Of a stretch of 64,000 nucleotides of DNA, positions 19,896 through 30,105 are shown piece by piece. Origin of the DNA: Buchnera aphidicola (Drepanosiphum platanoidis) (GTDB taxonomy: Bacteria; Pseudomonadota; Gammaproteobacteria; Enterobacterales; Enterobacteriaceae); the NCBI RefSeq assembly GCF_964020165.1, contig NZ_OZ026537.1, forward strand, positions 372,001 to 436,000. Reading direction: 5' to 3'. Numbering within the stretch: position 1 is the first letter of the stretch; every line of letters begins with the position of its first letter. The translations under genes were made by a program, and so were the position numbers. The notes under the pieces are model-generated. The model did no database searches and had not been told where the DNA came from. It saw only the letters and a program-made list of their open reading frames with translations.

Positions 19896-22610
19896 ATGAC
19901 AAAAATTTTTATAAATGATAAAAAATATTATGTAGATTCTTCAAAAAATCTTTTACAAACATGTTTGAATTTAGGTATAGAATTACCATATTTTTGTTGG
20001 CATCCTGCTTTAGGTAGCGTGGGAGCATGTAGACAGTGTGCTGTAAAAAAATGTTTTAATCATAGCGAAAAATCAGGAATTTTGGTAATGTCTTGTATGA
20101 CTAAAATAGAAAAAAATTTAATAATTACAACTCATGATGAAGAATCTATTAATTTTAGAAAAAATATAATTGAGTTTTTAATGATTAATCATCCGCATGA
20201 TTGTCCAGTTTGCGAAGAAGGTGGAAATTGTCATCTTCAAGATATGACAGTATTATCTCAACATTTTAAAAGAAGATTTATTTTTAAAAAGAAGACTTAT
20301 AAAAATCAAAATTTAGGTCGTTTTTTATCTCATGAAATGAATCGATGTATTTCTTGTTATAGATGTGTAAGATATTATAAAGATTATTCAGATGGAAAAG
20401 ATTTTAATGTTTATGGGTCAAACCAAAATCTTTATTTTGGTAGATTAAAAAGTGGAGATTTAGAAAGTGAATATTCAGGAAATTTAATTGAAATCTGTCC
20501 TACAGGAGTGTTTACAGATAAAACAAATTCTTTAAATTATGTTAGAAAATGGGATATGCAATATTCTCCTAGTATATGTTCTCATTGTTCTTTAGGATGT
20601 AATATTATTGTTGGAGAACGTAATGGTTATATTAGGAAAGTAGAAAACAGATATCATGGAGAAATTAATCATTATTTTTTATGTGATTTAGGTCGTTTTA
20701 GTTATGGACATTCTAATAATAAAAGTCGACCAAGTAAATGTTTAATATATAAAAAAAAAAAATTTTTAGAGATAAATTCAAAAAAAATTTTAAAAAAAGT
20801 AAATAAATACTTAAAAATTTCTCATAAAATTATTGGTATTGGATCTAGTAGATCAAGTATAGAAAATAATTTTGCTTTATTAAAAATTGTTGGAAAAAAA
20901 AATTTTTGCACAGGAATGACTCATAAAGAACATCAATGTTCAATTTTAATTGCTAAAATTTTAAAAAAAAATTTTTTTAAAAATCCTTCATTAAAAGAAA
21001 TAGAATCTCATGATGTAATTTTAATTTTGGGAGAAGATGTTACTCAAACATCTTCAAGAATGGCACTATCTATTCGTCAAGCAATGAAAAATGTTTCAAA
21101 TCATAAATTTATAAAATCACAAGAAATTTCTGCATGGAATTCTTTTTCTACTTCTTTACTGAACAAAAATATTAATACACGTTTATTTATTACAAATACG
21201 GAAAAAACTAAATTAGATGATATTGCTAATATTTCTTATTATGGATCTTTACAAAAACAAAAAAAAATAGGTTTTAATATTTTAAATTTATTAAAAAATT
21301 TATATTTTAAAAATAAAAATATTAAGACTTGTCATTATTCTTTAGAAATATTTGAAAGTTTGAGAAAAGCTAAAAAACCTTTAATTATATCTGGATTACA
21401 AAATTTAAGTAAATCATTAATTAAAATAGCATATAACATAGCATATTTTTTAAAAAAACTTCAAATTAATGTTTCTTTAACCTTATTAACTCCTAATGTA
21501 AATACAATGGGTTTATCTTTACTAAAAGGAATGTCTTTAGAATCTTCTATGAAAAAAGTAAAAAAATTTAAATCTTATTCTGTTATTATTTTAGAAAATG
21601 ATTTATATAGACATTCTTTAAAATCTAAATTAGATTTTTTTTTAAAAAATAGCTTGAAAGTAATTGTGATTGATCATCAATTTACAAAAACAATGAAAAA
21701 GTCTAATTTTATTCTTCCATCTTGTAATTTTTTTGAAAGTTCTGGTACAGTAATAAATAATGAAATGAGATCTCAAAAATTTTTTCAAGTGTATAAGCCA
21801 AGTTTTTATAAAAAAAAAAATTATATAAAATGTGGTTGGATATGGTTAAAAAAAATTTTTAATAAATTTAAAGAAAAAAAAATTTTTTGGAATTATACTC
21901 ATGATGTATTGAAACATTGTATATCAAAAATTTCTGATTTTAAAAATTCAAATTTTTCTTCTCCTAATTCTAAATTTAGAATATTTAATCAAAAAGTTCC
22001 ACGATCTCCTAATAGATTTTCAGGGAGAGCTGTTGCACATTCTGATTTTAGTATTCATGAAAGACAACAACCTAAAGACCATGATTCTATGTTTTCTTTT
22101 TCTAATGAAGGGAGCACAATATATGAGAAATATTCTACTTGCATTCCATTTGTATCATCTCCAGGGTGGAATTCTTCGAACGCTTGGAATAAATTTCAAG
22201 ATGAAATTTTTGGAAATATTTATGCGGGGAATCCTGGAGTTAAATTATTTAGAAATGCTAAAATACATTTAGAAGAAAGAAACTTTAAAAATATTTATTT
22301 AAAAAAAAAAATTAGTAAAAATTCTTTTATAGTTTCTCCTATTTTTAATTTGTTTTGGAGTGATGAAATTAGTCAATATTCTAATGTTTTTAAAAAAAAA
22401 AAAATTTTTTTAAAATCTTTTATTAATATTAAAGACGCTCAAAGGAAAAATATTTGTAAAGAAGGATTAGAGTTTAAAATAAAATATAAAAAAAATATTT
22501 TTAAAATATTTATTTATTTTTCAAAAATTTTAAAATCAGGACAAATTTCTATTCCAATTGGAGGGAAAATTCCTAGATGTTTAATTGGGAAAAAAATAAA
22601 AATTTTATAA
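19896..22610 (+). CDS. nuoG: NADH-quinone oxidoreductase subunit G
   Basis: NuoG is the large iron-sulfur subunit of the peripheral arm. The N-terminal ferredoxin domain has PYFCWHPALGSVGACRQCAV (cluster N1b). The following segment has HDCPVCEEGGNCHLQD, MNRCISCYRCVRYYKDY and CSHCSLGCN, ligands of N5, N4 and the enterobacterial N7 cluster. The C-terminal molybdopterin-oxidoreductase-like domain is far less conserved and lysine-rich, but continuous. The ATG at 19896 gives 904 residues, aligning with the E. coli N-terminus (908 residues). An upstream TTG at 19881 would add five residues and is less likely. Confidence 0.97.
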   Translation: MTKIFINDKKYYVDSSKNLLQTCLNLGIELPYFCWHPALGSVGACRQCAVKKCFNHSEKSGILVMSCMTKIEKNLIITTHDEESINFRKNIIEFLMINHPHDCPVCEEGGNCHLQDMTVLSQHFKRRFIFKKKTYKNQNLGRFLSHEMNRCISCYRCVRYYKDYSDGKDFNVYGSNQNLYFGRLKSGDLESEYSGNLIEICPTGVFTDKTNSLNYVRKWDMQYSPSICSHCSLGCNIIVGERNGYIRKVENRYHGEINHYFLCDLGRFSYGHSNNKSRPSKCLIYKKKKFLEINSKKILKKVNKYLKISHKIIGIGSSRSSIENNFALLKIVGKKNFCTGMTHKEHQCSILIAKILKKNFFKNPSLKEIESHDVILILGEDVTQTSSRMALSIRQAMKNVSNHKFIKSQEISAWNSFSTSLLNKNINTRLFITNTEKTKLDDIANISYYGSLQKQKKIGFNILNLLKNLYFKNKNIKTCHYSLEIFESLRKAKKPLIISGLQNLSKSLIKIAYNIAYFLKKLQINVSLTLLTPNVNTMGLSLLKGMSLESSMKKVKKFKSYSVIILENDLYRHSLKSKLDFFLKNSLKVIVIDHQFTKTMKKSNFILPSCNFFESSGTVINNEMRSQKFFQVYKPSFYKKKNYIKCGWIWLKKIFNKFKEKKIFWNYTHDVLKHCISKISDFKNSNFSSPNSKFRIFNQKVPRSPNRFSGRAVAHSDFSIHERQQPKDHDSMFSFSNEGSTIYEKYSTCIPFVSSPGWNSSNAWNKFQDEIFGNIYAGNPGVKLFRNAKIHLEERNFKNIYLKKKISKNSFIVSPIFNLFWSDEISQYSNVFKKKKIFLKSFINIKDAQRKNICKEGLEFKIKYKKNIFKIFIYFSKILKSGQISIPIGGKIPRCLIGKKIKIL

Positions 22611-22631
22611 AAAAAGATAGGAAAAATATTA

Positions 22632-23612
22632 ATGAGTAATTTTTGTTATAATGAAAAAACGTTTTTTTCTGGAATATTAAATTCGTTATTTTTATTTTTT
22701 TTATTTGTAATTTTTGGTTCTTTTTTAAGTTTTATTGAAAGAAGAATGTTAGCTTTATTTCAAAATAGATATGGTCCAAATAGAGTAGGTTGGTTTGGAA
22801 GTTTACAAGTATGTGCAGATATGATTAAAATTTTTTTTAAAGAAGATTGGACCCCTCTTTTTAGTCATAGAATATTATTTAATTTAGCTCCAATTATTTC
22901 TTTTTCTTCGATGTTAATTGTAGTTTCTATAATTCCTTTTAGTCAAAATTTTTATATTATAAATTTAGATATAGGTATTTTATTTTTTTTAATGATGGCT
23001 AGTATTTCTGTATATTCTATTTTAATTTCTGGTTGGGCTAGTCGAAATAAATATTCTTTATTAGGTGCTATAAGAGCAGCGGCTCAAACCTTAAGTTATG
23101 AAATTTTTTTAGGTTTATCAATAATGGGGGTGATTGCTCAGTCTGGTTCTTTTAATTTATTAGAAATAGTTCATTATCAAACAAATGTGTGGAATATTGT
23201 TCCTCAATTTTTCAGTTTTTTTTTGTTTTTTATATCTGCATTAGCAATATGCCATAGACATCCATTTGATCAACCAGAATCTGAACAGGAATTAGCTGAT
23301 GGATATCATATTGAATATTCTGGAATGAAGTTTGGTATGTTTTTTATTGGTGAATATATTTCTATTATAGTTCTTTCATCATTAATGACAATTTTATTTT
23401 TTGGTGGATGGCAAGGTCCTATTTTATCTCCGTTATTATGGTTTTTTTTAAAAACTATGTTTTTAATTTTTTTATTTATTTTAATTCGAGCTTCTTTACC
23501 AAGACCTAGATATGATCAAGTAATGTTTTTTGGTTGGTTTTTTTGTTTTCCTTTATCTTTAATAAATTTATTAGTTACATCATTTTTTATAATTTTAAAA
23601 AATAAATTATAA
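22632..23612 (+). CDS. nuoH: NADH-quinone oxidoreductase subunit H
   Basis: NuoH is the membrane subunit that forms most of the quinone-binding chamber. The 326 residues equal the E. coli length (325) and form about eight to nine hydrophobic helices. Conserved charged loops are present: [59 protein letters not shown] (the acidic quinone-coupling loop) and [17 protein letters not shown]. The start is ATG with AGGA upstream. It sits 21 bases after nuoG. Confidence 0.98.
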   Translation: MSNFCYNEKTFFSGILNSLFLFFLFVIFGSFLSFIERRMLALFQNRYGPNRVGWFGSLQVCADMIKIFFKEDWTPLFSHRILFNLAPIISFSSMLIVVSIIPFSQNFYIINLDIGILFFLMMASISVYSILISGWASRNKYSLLGAIRAAAQTLSYEIFLGLSIMGVIAQSGSFNLLEIVHYQTNVWNIVPQFFSFFLFFISALAICHRHPFDQPESEQELADGYHIEYSGMKFGMFFIGEYISIIVLSSLMTILFFGGWQGPILSPLLWFFLKTMFLIFLFILIRASLPRPRYDQVMFFGWFFCFPLSLINLLVTSFFIILKNKL

Positions 23613-23641
23613 TATTTATGAGAATTGTACAAGGATATAAA

Positions 23642-24187
23642 ATGTTTTTACATAAAGTTTTTTTATATATTTTTACTAATGCTAGAAGTTTATTTTTAAT
23701 GTTTAAAAATGTTTTTTCTTCTAGAGAAACTAGAATGTATCCTGAAGAAAAAATTTCTTTATCAAAAAGATACAGAGGAAGAATCGTATTAACAAGAAAT
23801 GAAGATAAAACAGAAAGATGTGTAGCTTGTAGTTTATGTTCTTCAGTTTGTCCTGTTAGTTGTATTGCTTTGGAAAGATCATCTTGTAAAAAAACTAAAA
23901 GATGGTACCCAAAAACTTTTAAAATTAATTTTTCACGATGTATTTTTTGTGGATTATGTGAAGAAGCTTGTCCAACTTCTGCTATTCAATTAATACCTGA
24001 TGTAGAAATGTCTGAATATAATAGAAAAAATTTAGTTTATAAAAAAAAATATTTATTAATTTCGGGACCTGGAAAATATACTGATTATAATTTTTATAAA
24101 TTTACTGGTATATCTATAAAAAATAAAAACCCAGGAGATTTAAAAATAGAAAAAAAACCTGTTGATCCAAAAAATTTATTTCTTTAA
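23642..24187 (+). CDS. nuoI: NADH-quinone oxidoreductase subunit I
   Basis: NuoI carries clusters N6a and N6b, which connect NuoG to NuoB. Two CxxCxxCxxxCP ferredoxin motifs are clear: [15 protein letters not shown] and [16 protein letters not shown] place the start at the ATG at 23642: AAGG lies 7 bases upstream, and the distance to RETRMYPEE (27 residues) then equals that of E. coli NuoI. This gives 181 residues (E. coli 180). An ATG at 23618 in the same frame would add eight residues and lacks this support. Confidence 0.97.
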   Translation: MFLHKVFLYIFTNARSLFLMFKNVFSSRETRMYPEEKISLSKRYRGRIVLTRNEDKTERCVACSLCSSVCPVSCIALERSSCKKTKRWYPKTFKINFSRCIFCGLCEEACPTSAIQLIPDVEMSEYNRKNLVYKKKYLLISGPGKYTDYNFYKFTGISIKNKNPGDLKIEKKPVDPKNLFL

Positions 24188-24203
24188 AAATTTAGGATAT
24201 TAA

Positions 24204-24695
24204 ATGAATTATATATTTTATTTTGCTGGTTTTTTTTCAATTTTTTTTACTATTTTAACAATTTTTCAAAAAAATTTAGTATATGCTTTATTTTATTTAA
24301 TAATGTCTTTTTTTTCAGTTTCAGCTGTGTATTTTTCTTTAGGAAATGTTTTTATTGGAGTTTTAGAAGTAATAATTTATTCTGGAGCAATTATGGCTCT
24401 ATTTGTTTTTGTATTAATGACTTTAAATTTCTCTAAAAAAGATAAATTTTATAAAGAGTATTTTTTTATTGAATTTATTTTTAAAATTTTTTTAACTTTA
24501 ATTTTATTTTTATTTTTAATAATAAGCATATTTTTTTTAAATCAGACTGAAATTATTGACAAAAATGTTTTTACTATTAAACAAATTGGAATTCATTTAT
24601 TTGATAAATATGCAATTTTAGTAGAATTTGTTTCTATAATATTATTATCTTCTTTAATTATTGTATGTAATTTAGGAGTTAAAAAAAAATTTTAA
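24204..24695 (+). CDS. nuoJ: NADH-quinone oxidoreductase subunit J
   Basis: NuoJ is a membrane subunit of complex I with five helices. The 163 residues (E. coli 184) contain the conserved third-helix segment FIGVLEVIIYSGAIMALFVFVLM, in which the pi-bulge region and the acidic residue are typical of the ND6 family. The C-terminus is shorter than in E. coli. AGGA precedes the ATG start. It is followed by nuoK after 35 bases. Confidence 0.94.
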   Translation: MNYIFYFAGFFSIFFTILTIFQKNLVYALFYLIMSFFSVSAVYFSLGNVFIGVLEVIIYSGAIMALFVFVLMTLNFSKKDKFYKEYFFIEFIFKIFLTLILFLFLIISIFFLNQTEIIDKNVFTIKQIGIHLFDKYAILVEFVSIILLSSLIIVCNLGVKKKF

Positions 24696-24730
24696 TTATT
24701 TTTTAATTATTTGTTTGTAAAGGAATTTTT

Positions 24731-25015
24731 ATGATTTTATTTTTTCATGGTTTAATTTTTTCGATGATATTATTTTTTTTAGGAATATCATGTTTATTAT
24801 TTAATAGAAATTTTTTATTTATTTTAATAGGTTTAGAAATAATGATAAATTCTTTAGCTATGGCTATAGTTATAATTTCAAATTATTATAAAAATATAGA
24901 TGGTCAAATTATGTATATATTTTTAATAACTATAGCTGCAGCTGAAGCAGGAATAGGATTAATATTTTTAGTTAATTTATTTAAAAAAAAAAATACTTTA
25001 AATATTGAATTTTAA
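24731..25015 (+). CDS. nuoK: NADH-quinone oxidoreductase subunit K
   Basis: NuoK (ND4L family) is a three-helix membrane subunit with two buried glutamates in the proton path. The 94 residues (E. coli 100) show both: Glu in FILIGLEIMINSLAMAI and Glu in IFLITIAAAEAGIGLIFLV. The ATG start has AAAGGA 5 bases upstream. The following gene, nuoL, starts 14 bases after the stop. Confidence 0.96.
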   Translation: MILFFHGLIFSMILFFLGISCLLFNRNFLFILIGLEIMINSLAMAIVIISNYYKNIDGQIMYIFLITIAAAEAGIGLIFLVNLFKKKNTLNIEF

Positions 25016-25028
25016 GTGAGATATAGAA

Positions 25029-26903
25029 ATGAATTTTATTTATTTGACTATTTTAATTCCTTTTTTAAGTTTTTTTATATTACTTTTTTTTAGTAAAAAA
25101 TTTAAAAGCAATTATATATGTTTTTTTGGTGTAGTATCAATTTTTATTTCTTTTTTAATTACTTTAAAATCTCAATTTTATTTTTTAAGTCAAAAACAAT
25201 TATTTTATGAGATCATTTATTTTAAAATAATTAAAATTCAGAATATAAATATAAATCTTAGTTTTCTTATTGATCAATTATCTTTAACTATGTTAGAAAT
25301 AATTAATGGAGTCGGTTTTTTAATAAGTATTTTTTCAATATGGTATTTTAAGAATGAAAAAAAATGTTATTTAAGATTTTTTATTTATGTAAATTTATTT
25401 ATTTCGAGTATGTGTTTTTTAGTATTATCAAACAATTTTTTTATGATTTATTGTGGTTGGGAATTAGTAGGTTTTTGTTCTTATTTACTTATTGGATTCT
25501 ATTATTATAACAACAAAAATATAAATTCTGCCGTTAAAGCTTTTTTTATTACAAAAATAGGAGATTTTTTTTTATTATTTGGTATTTTTATAATTTATTA
25601 TGTTTTTAACACATTAAATTTGAAAAATTTAATTGAATTAGTTCAAAATAATAAAATTGTAGAAAATATTTTTTTATTTAAAGTTGCATTATATTTAATA
25701 TCTATTGGGGCGTGTGCAAAATCTGCACAATTTCCTTTTCATAACTGGTTATTATTAGCTATGGCTGGTCCTTCTCCAGTTTCTGCTTTAATACATGCAG
25801 CTACAATGATTACTGCTGGTGTTTATTTAATTACACGACTTCGAGATTTAATTTCTTTTTTTCCTGAAATATTTTATTTTTTATCTTTTATCGGTGTATT
25901 AACATTAATATTTTCTAGTTTCTTAGCAATTTTTGAAAAAAATATAAAAAAAATATTAGCATATTCTACTATTAGTCAGTTAGGGTATATGTTTTTAGCT
26001 ATGGGTTTTAAACTTTGGAATATTGTAATTTTTCATTTATCAATGCATTCTTTTTTTAAATCTTTATTATTTTTATCTAGTGGATCTTTAATAATTTTAA
26101 GCAATTATCAGAAAAATATTTTTAAAATGCAGTTTAAAAAAATAAAAAATATTATTTTTATTTTTTTAGTATTTCTAATTGGAGGTCTTTCATTAATTTC
26201 ATTTCCATTATTTAGTTCTAGTTTTTATACAAAAGGAGCTATTTTATGGAATATTTTTTTAAATAAAGAATACTTATATTTTAGTATTAGTGTTTTAGGG
26301 TCTTTTTTTACTTCTATTTATTTTTTTAGAATGATATTTCTATTATTATTTAATAATTTAAAATATATAAAATTTATAAAAATAAAGCATTTTTACGAAA
26401 TAAATGTTTTTCATAATTTTTCCTTACTTGTATTATCTATTTTATCTACAGTTTTAGGTTTATTTTTTATTTATCCTATATTGGATTCAAAAGAATCTAT
26501 TATTGAGTTTTCTAATTCAAAAAAAAATTTTTTAGAAATTTTTTTATCTTTAATTTCTATATCTGGTATTTTTTTATCTTATTTTATATATTTCAAAAAA
26601 AATATTTTTTTAAAAAATATTTTTTATTGTAAATATTTATATTTTAGTTATATAAAAATAAGAAAGTTATTTAAATTTATTATTAAATCTATAATTTGTT
26701 TTTTTAATTTTTCTTTAAATATTTTAAATTTTTTAATATATTTTTTTTTAAAAAAAATATTATTTTTATTTTCTTTTATATTTAATTTTATACATAAATT
26801 TTTTTTAAAAATTGAAATAAATTTTTTAAATTGGTATATATTATTAATTTTTTCAATCTTTGTTTTCATTATATTAATAGAATTTATTTTTATAAAATTT
26901 TAA
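25029..26903 (+). CDS. nuoL: NADH-quinone oxidoreductase subunit L (antiporter-like)
   Basis: NuoL is the distal proton-pumping subunit, with a long lateral helix running along the membrane arm. The 624 residues (E. coli 613) contain the pump signatures YCGWELVGFCSYLLIGFYY (catalytic Glu), FFITKIGDFFLLFG, CAKSAQFPFHNWLLLAMAGPSPVSALIHAATMITAGVYL shortened here to its core FPFHNWLLLAMAGPSPVSA, and a lysine in KKILAYSTISQLGYMFLA. The C-terminal third is phenylalanine-, isoleucine- and lysine-rich and only loosely conserved, as expected for the lateral helix region. The ATG start lies 14 bases after nuoK. Confidence 0.97.
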   Translation: MNFIYLTILIPFLSFFILLFFSKKFKSNYICFFGVVSIFISFLITLKSQFYFLSQKQLFYEIIYFKIIKIQNININLSFLIDQLSLTMLEIINGVGFLISIFSIWYFKNEKKCYLRFFIYVNLFISSMCFLVLSNNFFMIYCGWELVGFCSYLLIGFYYYNNKNINSAVKAFFITKIGDFFLLFGIFIIYYVFNTLNLKNLIELVQNNKIVENIFLFKVALYLISIGACAKSAQFPFHNWLLLAMAGPSPVSALIHAATMITAGVYLITRLRDLISFFPEIFYFLSFIGVLTLIFSSFLAIFEKNIKKILAYSTISQLGYMFLAMGFKLWNIVIFHLSMHSFFKSLLFLSSGSLIILSNYQKNIFKMQFKKIKNIIFIFLVFLIGGLSLISFPLFSSSFYTKGAILWNIFLNKEYLYFSISVLGSFFTSIYFFRMIFLLLFNNLKYIKFIKIKHFYEINVFHNFSLLVLSILSTVLGLFFIYPILDSKESIIEFSNSKKNFLEIFLSLISISGIFLSYFIYFKKNIFLKNIFYCKYLYFSYIKIRKLFKFIIKSIICFFNFSLNILNFLIYFFLKKILFLFSFIFNFIHKFFLKIEINFLNWYILLIFSIFVFIILIEFIFIKF

Positions 26904-26994
26904 ATTTTTTAATTTATTTTAAATAAATATTAAAATATATTTTTCATAATTTTTTAAAATATTTTTTTAAAAAATAAAATAGGATTTTTATAAT

Positions 26995-28479
26995 ATGTTG
27001 CTTTATTTTTTTTTAATAATACCATTTTTAGGTTCGTTTTTATCTTTTTTTTCTCAAAAATTTGGATATAATAAACCTCGTCTATGTGCTATTTTGACAT
27101 TATTTGTAAATTTTTTAACATTATTATTTATATATTATAAATATTTTTTTAGTATCAATTTATTGATTTTTCCAAAAATTTACTGGAATTTAGAATATTT
27201 TACTCCATGGATTCAAAGTTTAGGAATAAGTTTTCATTTAGCTTTAGATAATTTTTCATTTTTAATGATTTTTTTTACTTTAATATTAGGTTTATGTTCT
27301 GTTTTATTAACATGGAATAATTTAGAAAAAAATATAGGAATATTTTATTGCGGATTAATGAGTCTAATTGGATCATTAATTGGTGTTTTTTTATCTGTAG
27401 ATTTATTTTTATTTTTTTTATTTTGGGAATTAACAATTTTTTTAACATATTTTTTATTAATTTTTTATGGAAATAATAAGTATTCTAAGAAAAATAGAAT
27501 ATTTTATGCAAACAAATTTTTAATATATTCTCAAATTTCTGGATTTTTTTTATTAATTTCTATTCTTGGTTTATCTATTAATTATTTTATTTATAAACAT
27601 TTATGGACATTTGATTATAATGTTTTAAAGAATTTTAATTATAATAATTTTAATAATTTTAATTTTTATTTTTTAATGTTTGGATTTATTTTTTCATTTT
27701 TAATTAAAATTCCGATAGTACCATTTCATTCTTGGTTAATAGATTTTTATAAAATTTCTCCTGTTTCAGGATCTTTAGACATTTTAGGAACTTTAATTAA
27801 AACTTCATTTTATGGAATTTTTAGATTTAATATAGTATTTTTTCCAGAATTATTGCAAAAATTTTCTATTATTTTTATTATTATAAGTATTTTTAGTATG
27901 TTTTATAGTTCTTTTTTAGCTATGAAATCAAATAATGCAAAAAAAATATTAGCATATGGATCAATTTCTCATATGAGTTTAATGTTTTTATCACTTTATA
28001 TTGGAAATTTTTTATCTTATCAAGGAGTATTATTACAAATTTTTGCTTCTAGTATTACTTTTTCTGCTTTGTTTATAATATTAGGAAAAATTTTTAATAA
28101 ATTTAAAAAATTTAATTTTTTAAATATTAGTGGTTTATGGAAAAAAATAAAGTATCTTCCAGAATTTTTTATTTTTTTTACTATATCTAACGTTGGTTTA
28201 CCAAGTACAGGTAATTTTTTAGGAGAATTTTTAATTTTATTAGGAATTTATAATAATTCTTGGAAAATATTAATTCTAGTATTATGCAATTTACTGTTTT
28301 CTTTTTTTTATTATTTAAGAGTTTTTCATAATATATGTTACGGAAAAAAAAATATATTTTTTAAAAAAATTAATATTTATAAAAAAGATTTTTTTATGCT
28401 TTTATTTTTTTCTATATTACTAATAATTTTAGGATTATTTCCAAAAATTTTTTTATTTAATATTTTTAATATAATATAA
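26995..28479 (+). CDS. nuoM: NADH-quinone oxidoreductase subunit M (antiporter-like)
   Basis: NuoM is the middle antiporter-like pump subunit. The 494 residues (E. coli 509) hold the glutamate of FFLFWELTIFLTYFLL, the helix-breaking lysine segment FLIKIPIVPFHSWLIDFYK, and KKILAYGSISHMSLMFL. The C-terminal region with NVGLPSTGNFLGEF is conserved. About fourteen hydrophobic helices can be counted. AGGA lies upstream of the ATG start. A 91-base spacer separates it from nuoL. Confidence 0.97.
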   Translation: MLLYFFLIIPFLGSFLSFFSQKFGYNKPRLCAILTLFVNFLTLLFIYYKYFFSINLLIFPKIYWNLEYFTPWIQSLGISFHLALDNFSFLMIFFTLILGLCSVLLTWNNLEKNIGIFYCGLMSLIGSLIGVFLSVDLFLFFLFWELTIFLTYFLLIFYGNNKYSKKNRIFYANKFLIYSQISGFFLLISILGLSINYFIYKHLWTFDYNVLKNFNYNNFNNFNFYFLMFGFIFSFLIKIPIVPFHSWLIDFYKISPVSGSLDILGTLIKTSFYGIFRFNIVFFPELLQKFSIIFIIISIFSMFYSSFLAMKSNNAKKILAYGSISHMSLMFLSLYIGNFLSYQGVLLQIFASSITFSALFIILGKIFNKFKKFNFLNISGLWKKIKYLPEFFIFFTISNVGLPSTGNFLGEFLILLGIYNNSWKILILVLCNLLFSFFYYLRVFHNICYGKKNIFFKKINIYKKDFFMLLFFSILLIILGLFPKIFLFNIFNII

Positions 28480-28511
28480 ATTTTAAAGATTTTTATTTTA
28501 TAAGGTATTTT

Positions 28512-29957
28512 ATGATAATTTTTTTGCAAAATTTAATTTTTTTTTCTCCTATAATAAACTTAATTTTTTTAATATTATTTAATTTTTTGTTTATTTTTGA
28601 TAAACGAAATATTTTTAAGTCTTTTATAGTAAATTGTTTAGGTATATTTTTTTCAATGATATTTTTTAATTTATTAAAATATACTCATTTAAAATTTATT
28701 AATTTATTAAGTTTGAGAAATTGTAATTTTTTTTTAATTAATTTATTTTTTTTAAGTGCATTTTTTACTATTTTAATTTCATATTTTTGGAATAAAAAAA
28801 AATTTATTTGTAAAGAAGAATTTTATCTATTAGTAATTTTTTCTATTATTGGTGGTTATATTTCTGTTATTTCTAATAATTTTATATCTATGTTTATAGG
28901 AATAGAATTATTTTCAATATCTTTTTTAGGGTTAATTAGTTTTTTTTCTAGAACAAATACAGATATTTTAAAATTTTCTTTAAAATATTTTATAATATCT
29001 AGTCTTTCTGCTATTTTTTTATTATTAGGGATTTGTATTTTTTACTTTTGTTTTGGAACATTAACGTTTAATTTTGAAACTTTTTTATGTAGTTTGAAAA
29101 ATTCATATTTTTTTATAAAATTTTTAGGAATAATATCAATTATTTTTGCATTATTTTTAAAAATTTCTATTTTTCCATTTCATTTTTGGCTATTAGAATT
29201 GTATAAAAAAAGTTCTTTTAATTTGTTAATATATTATAATAATGCTGTTAAAATAGTATATTTTTTAATTTTATTAAAGTTATTATCTTTTATTGTAAAG
29301 AAAGATGCTTTTTTAATACAGAATATTTTAGAATTTTTATCTATTTTTTCTATTATTTATGGAAGTTATTTAGCTATTTTTCAAAATAATATAAAAAAAT
29401 TATTAGCTTATTTATCTATTTCTAGTTTAGGTTATTTAAGTACGGTATTAATTTTATTTTCTCCGACTGATAGTATATCTACTATTGCTATTAAACTTTA
29501 TTTTCTTGAGTCTTTTGTAAGTAGTATTATTTTATTTTCATCTTTTTCAATATTAGAATATATATATTCTTCTAGAAATAATGTTTTATCAAATAAAATT
29601 TTGTTTTATAAAGGTTTATTTTGGAAACAACCAATTTTATCTACATCTATAATTATTGCTTTTTTATCAAATTCTGGTATTCCTTTTACTCTTGGTTTTA
29701 TTAGTAAATTTTATTTTTTTTTAATTAGTATAAAAAAACAATTTTTTACAGTAAGTTTATGCATGTGTATAAGTAGTATTATTAATATTTATATTTATTT
29801 AAATTTAATATTAACAATTTTTAAAAATAATTTTTTTGAGTCTAAAGAAAAATTTTTATTTAATATAAATAAAAAATTATTTTTTTTTAAATTTTTTGTT
29901 TTAATATTTTCAATATTTCTTATATTTTTAGGTATTTTTCCTCAATATTTAATTTAA
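28512..29957 (+). CDS. nuoN: NADH-quinone oxidoreductase subunit N (antiporter-like)
   Basis: NuoN is the third antiporter-like pump subunit and closes the complex I operon. The 481 residues (E. coli 485) include the glutamate segment SMFIGIELFSISFLGLISFF, the lysine-containing LFLKISIFPFHFWLLELYK, and KKLLAYLSISSLGYLSTV, followed by NSGIPFTLGFISKFYFF. It is more diverged than NuoL or NuoM but all mechanistic positions are recognisable. AAGG precedes the ATG. The operon is complete: all 13 subunits (A, B, CD, E-N) are present without a frameshift. Confidence 0.96.
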   Translation: MIIFLQNLIFFSPIINLIFLILFNFLFIFDKRNIFKSFIVNCLGIFFSMIFFNLLKYTHLKFINLLSLRNCNFFLINLFFLSAFFTILISYFWNKKKFICKEEFYLLVIFSIIGGYISVISNNFISMFIGIELFSISFLGLISFFSRTNTDILKFSLKYFIISSLSAIFLLLGICIFYFCFGTLTFNFETFLCSLKNSYFFIKFLGIISIIFALFLKISIFPFHFWLLELYKKSSFNLLIYYNNAVKIVYFLILLKLLSFIVKKDAFLIQNILEFLSIFSIIYGSYLAIFQNNIKKLLAYLSISSLGYLSTVLILFSPTDSISTIAIKLYFLESFVSSIILFSSFSILEYIYSSRNNVLSNKILFYKGLFWKQPILSTSIIIAFLSNSGIPFTLGFISKFYFFLISIKKQFFTVSLCMCISSIINIYIYLNLILTIFKNNFFESKEKFLFNINKKLFFFKFFVLIFSIFLIFLGIFPQYLI

Positions 29958-30105
29958 TTTTTTTTAGTTTTAAAAATCAATATTTTTAAAAATTTTTTTT
30001 TATTAATATTATGTAATATTTTTGTGTTTTTTAAAATTTTTATTTTGATGATAAATATTTTTTAAAATTAAATTTTAATAAATATTTTATATTTTGGAAT
30101 TTCTG

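Noticed and set aside
26648..26869. Minus-strand open frame within nuoL
   Set aside because: Its composition is an antisense shadow of the phenylalanine- and lysine-rich NuoL tail, with no ribosome binding site or family match.
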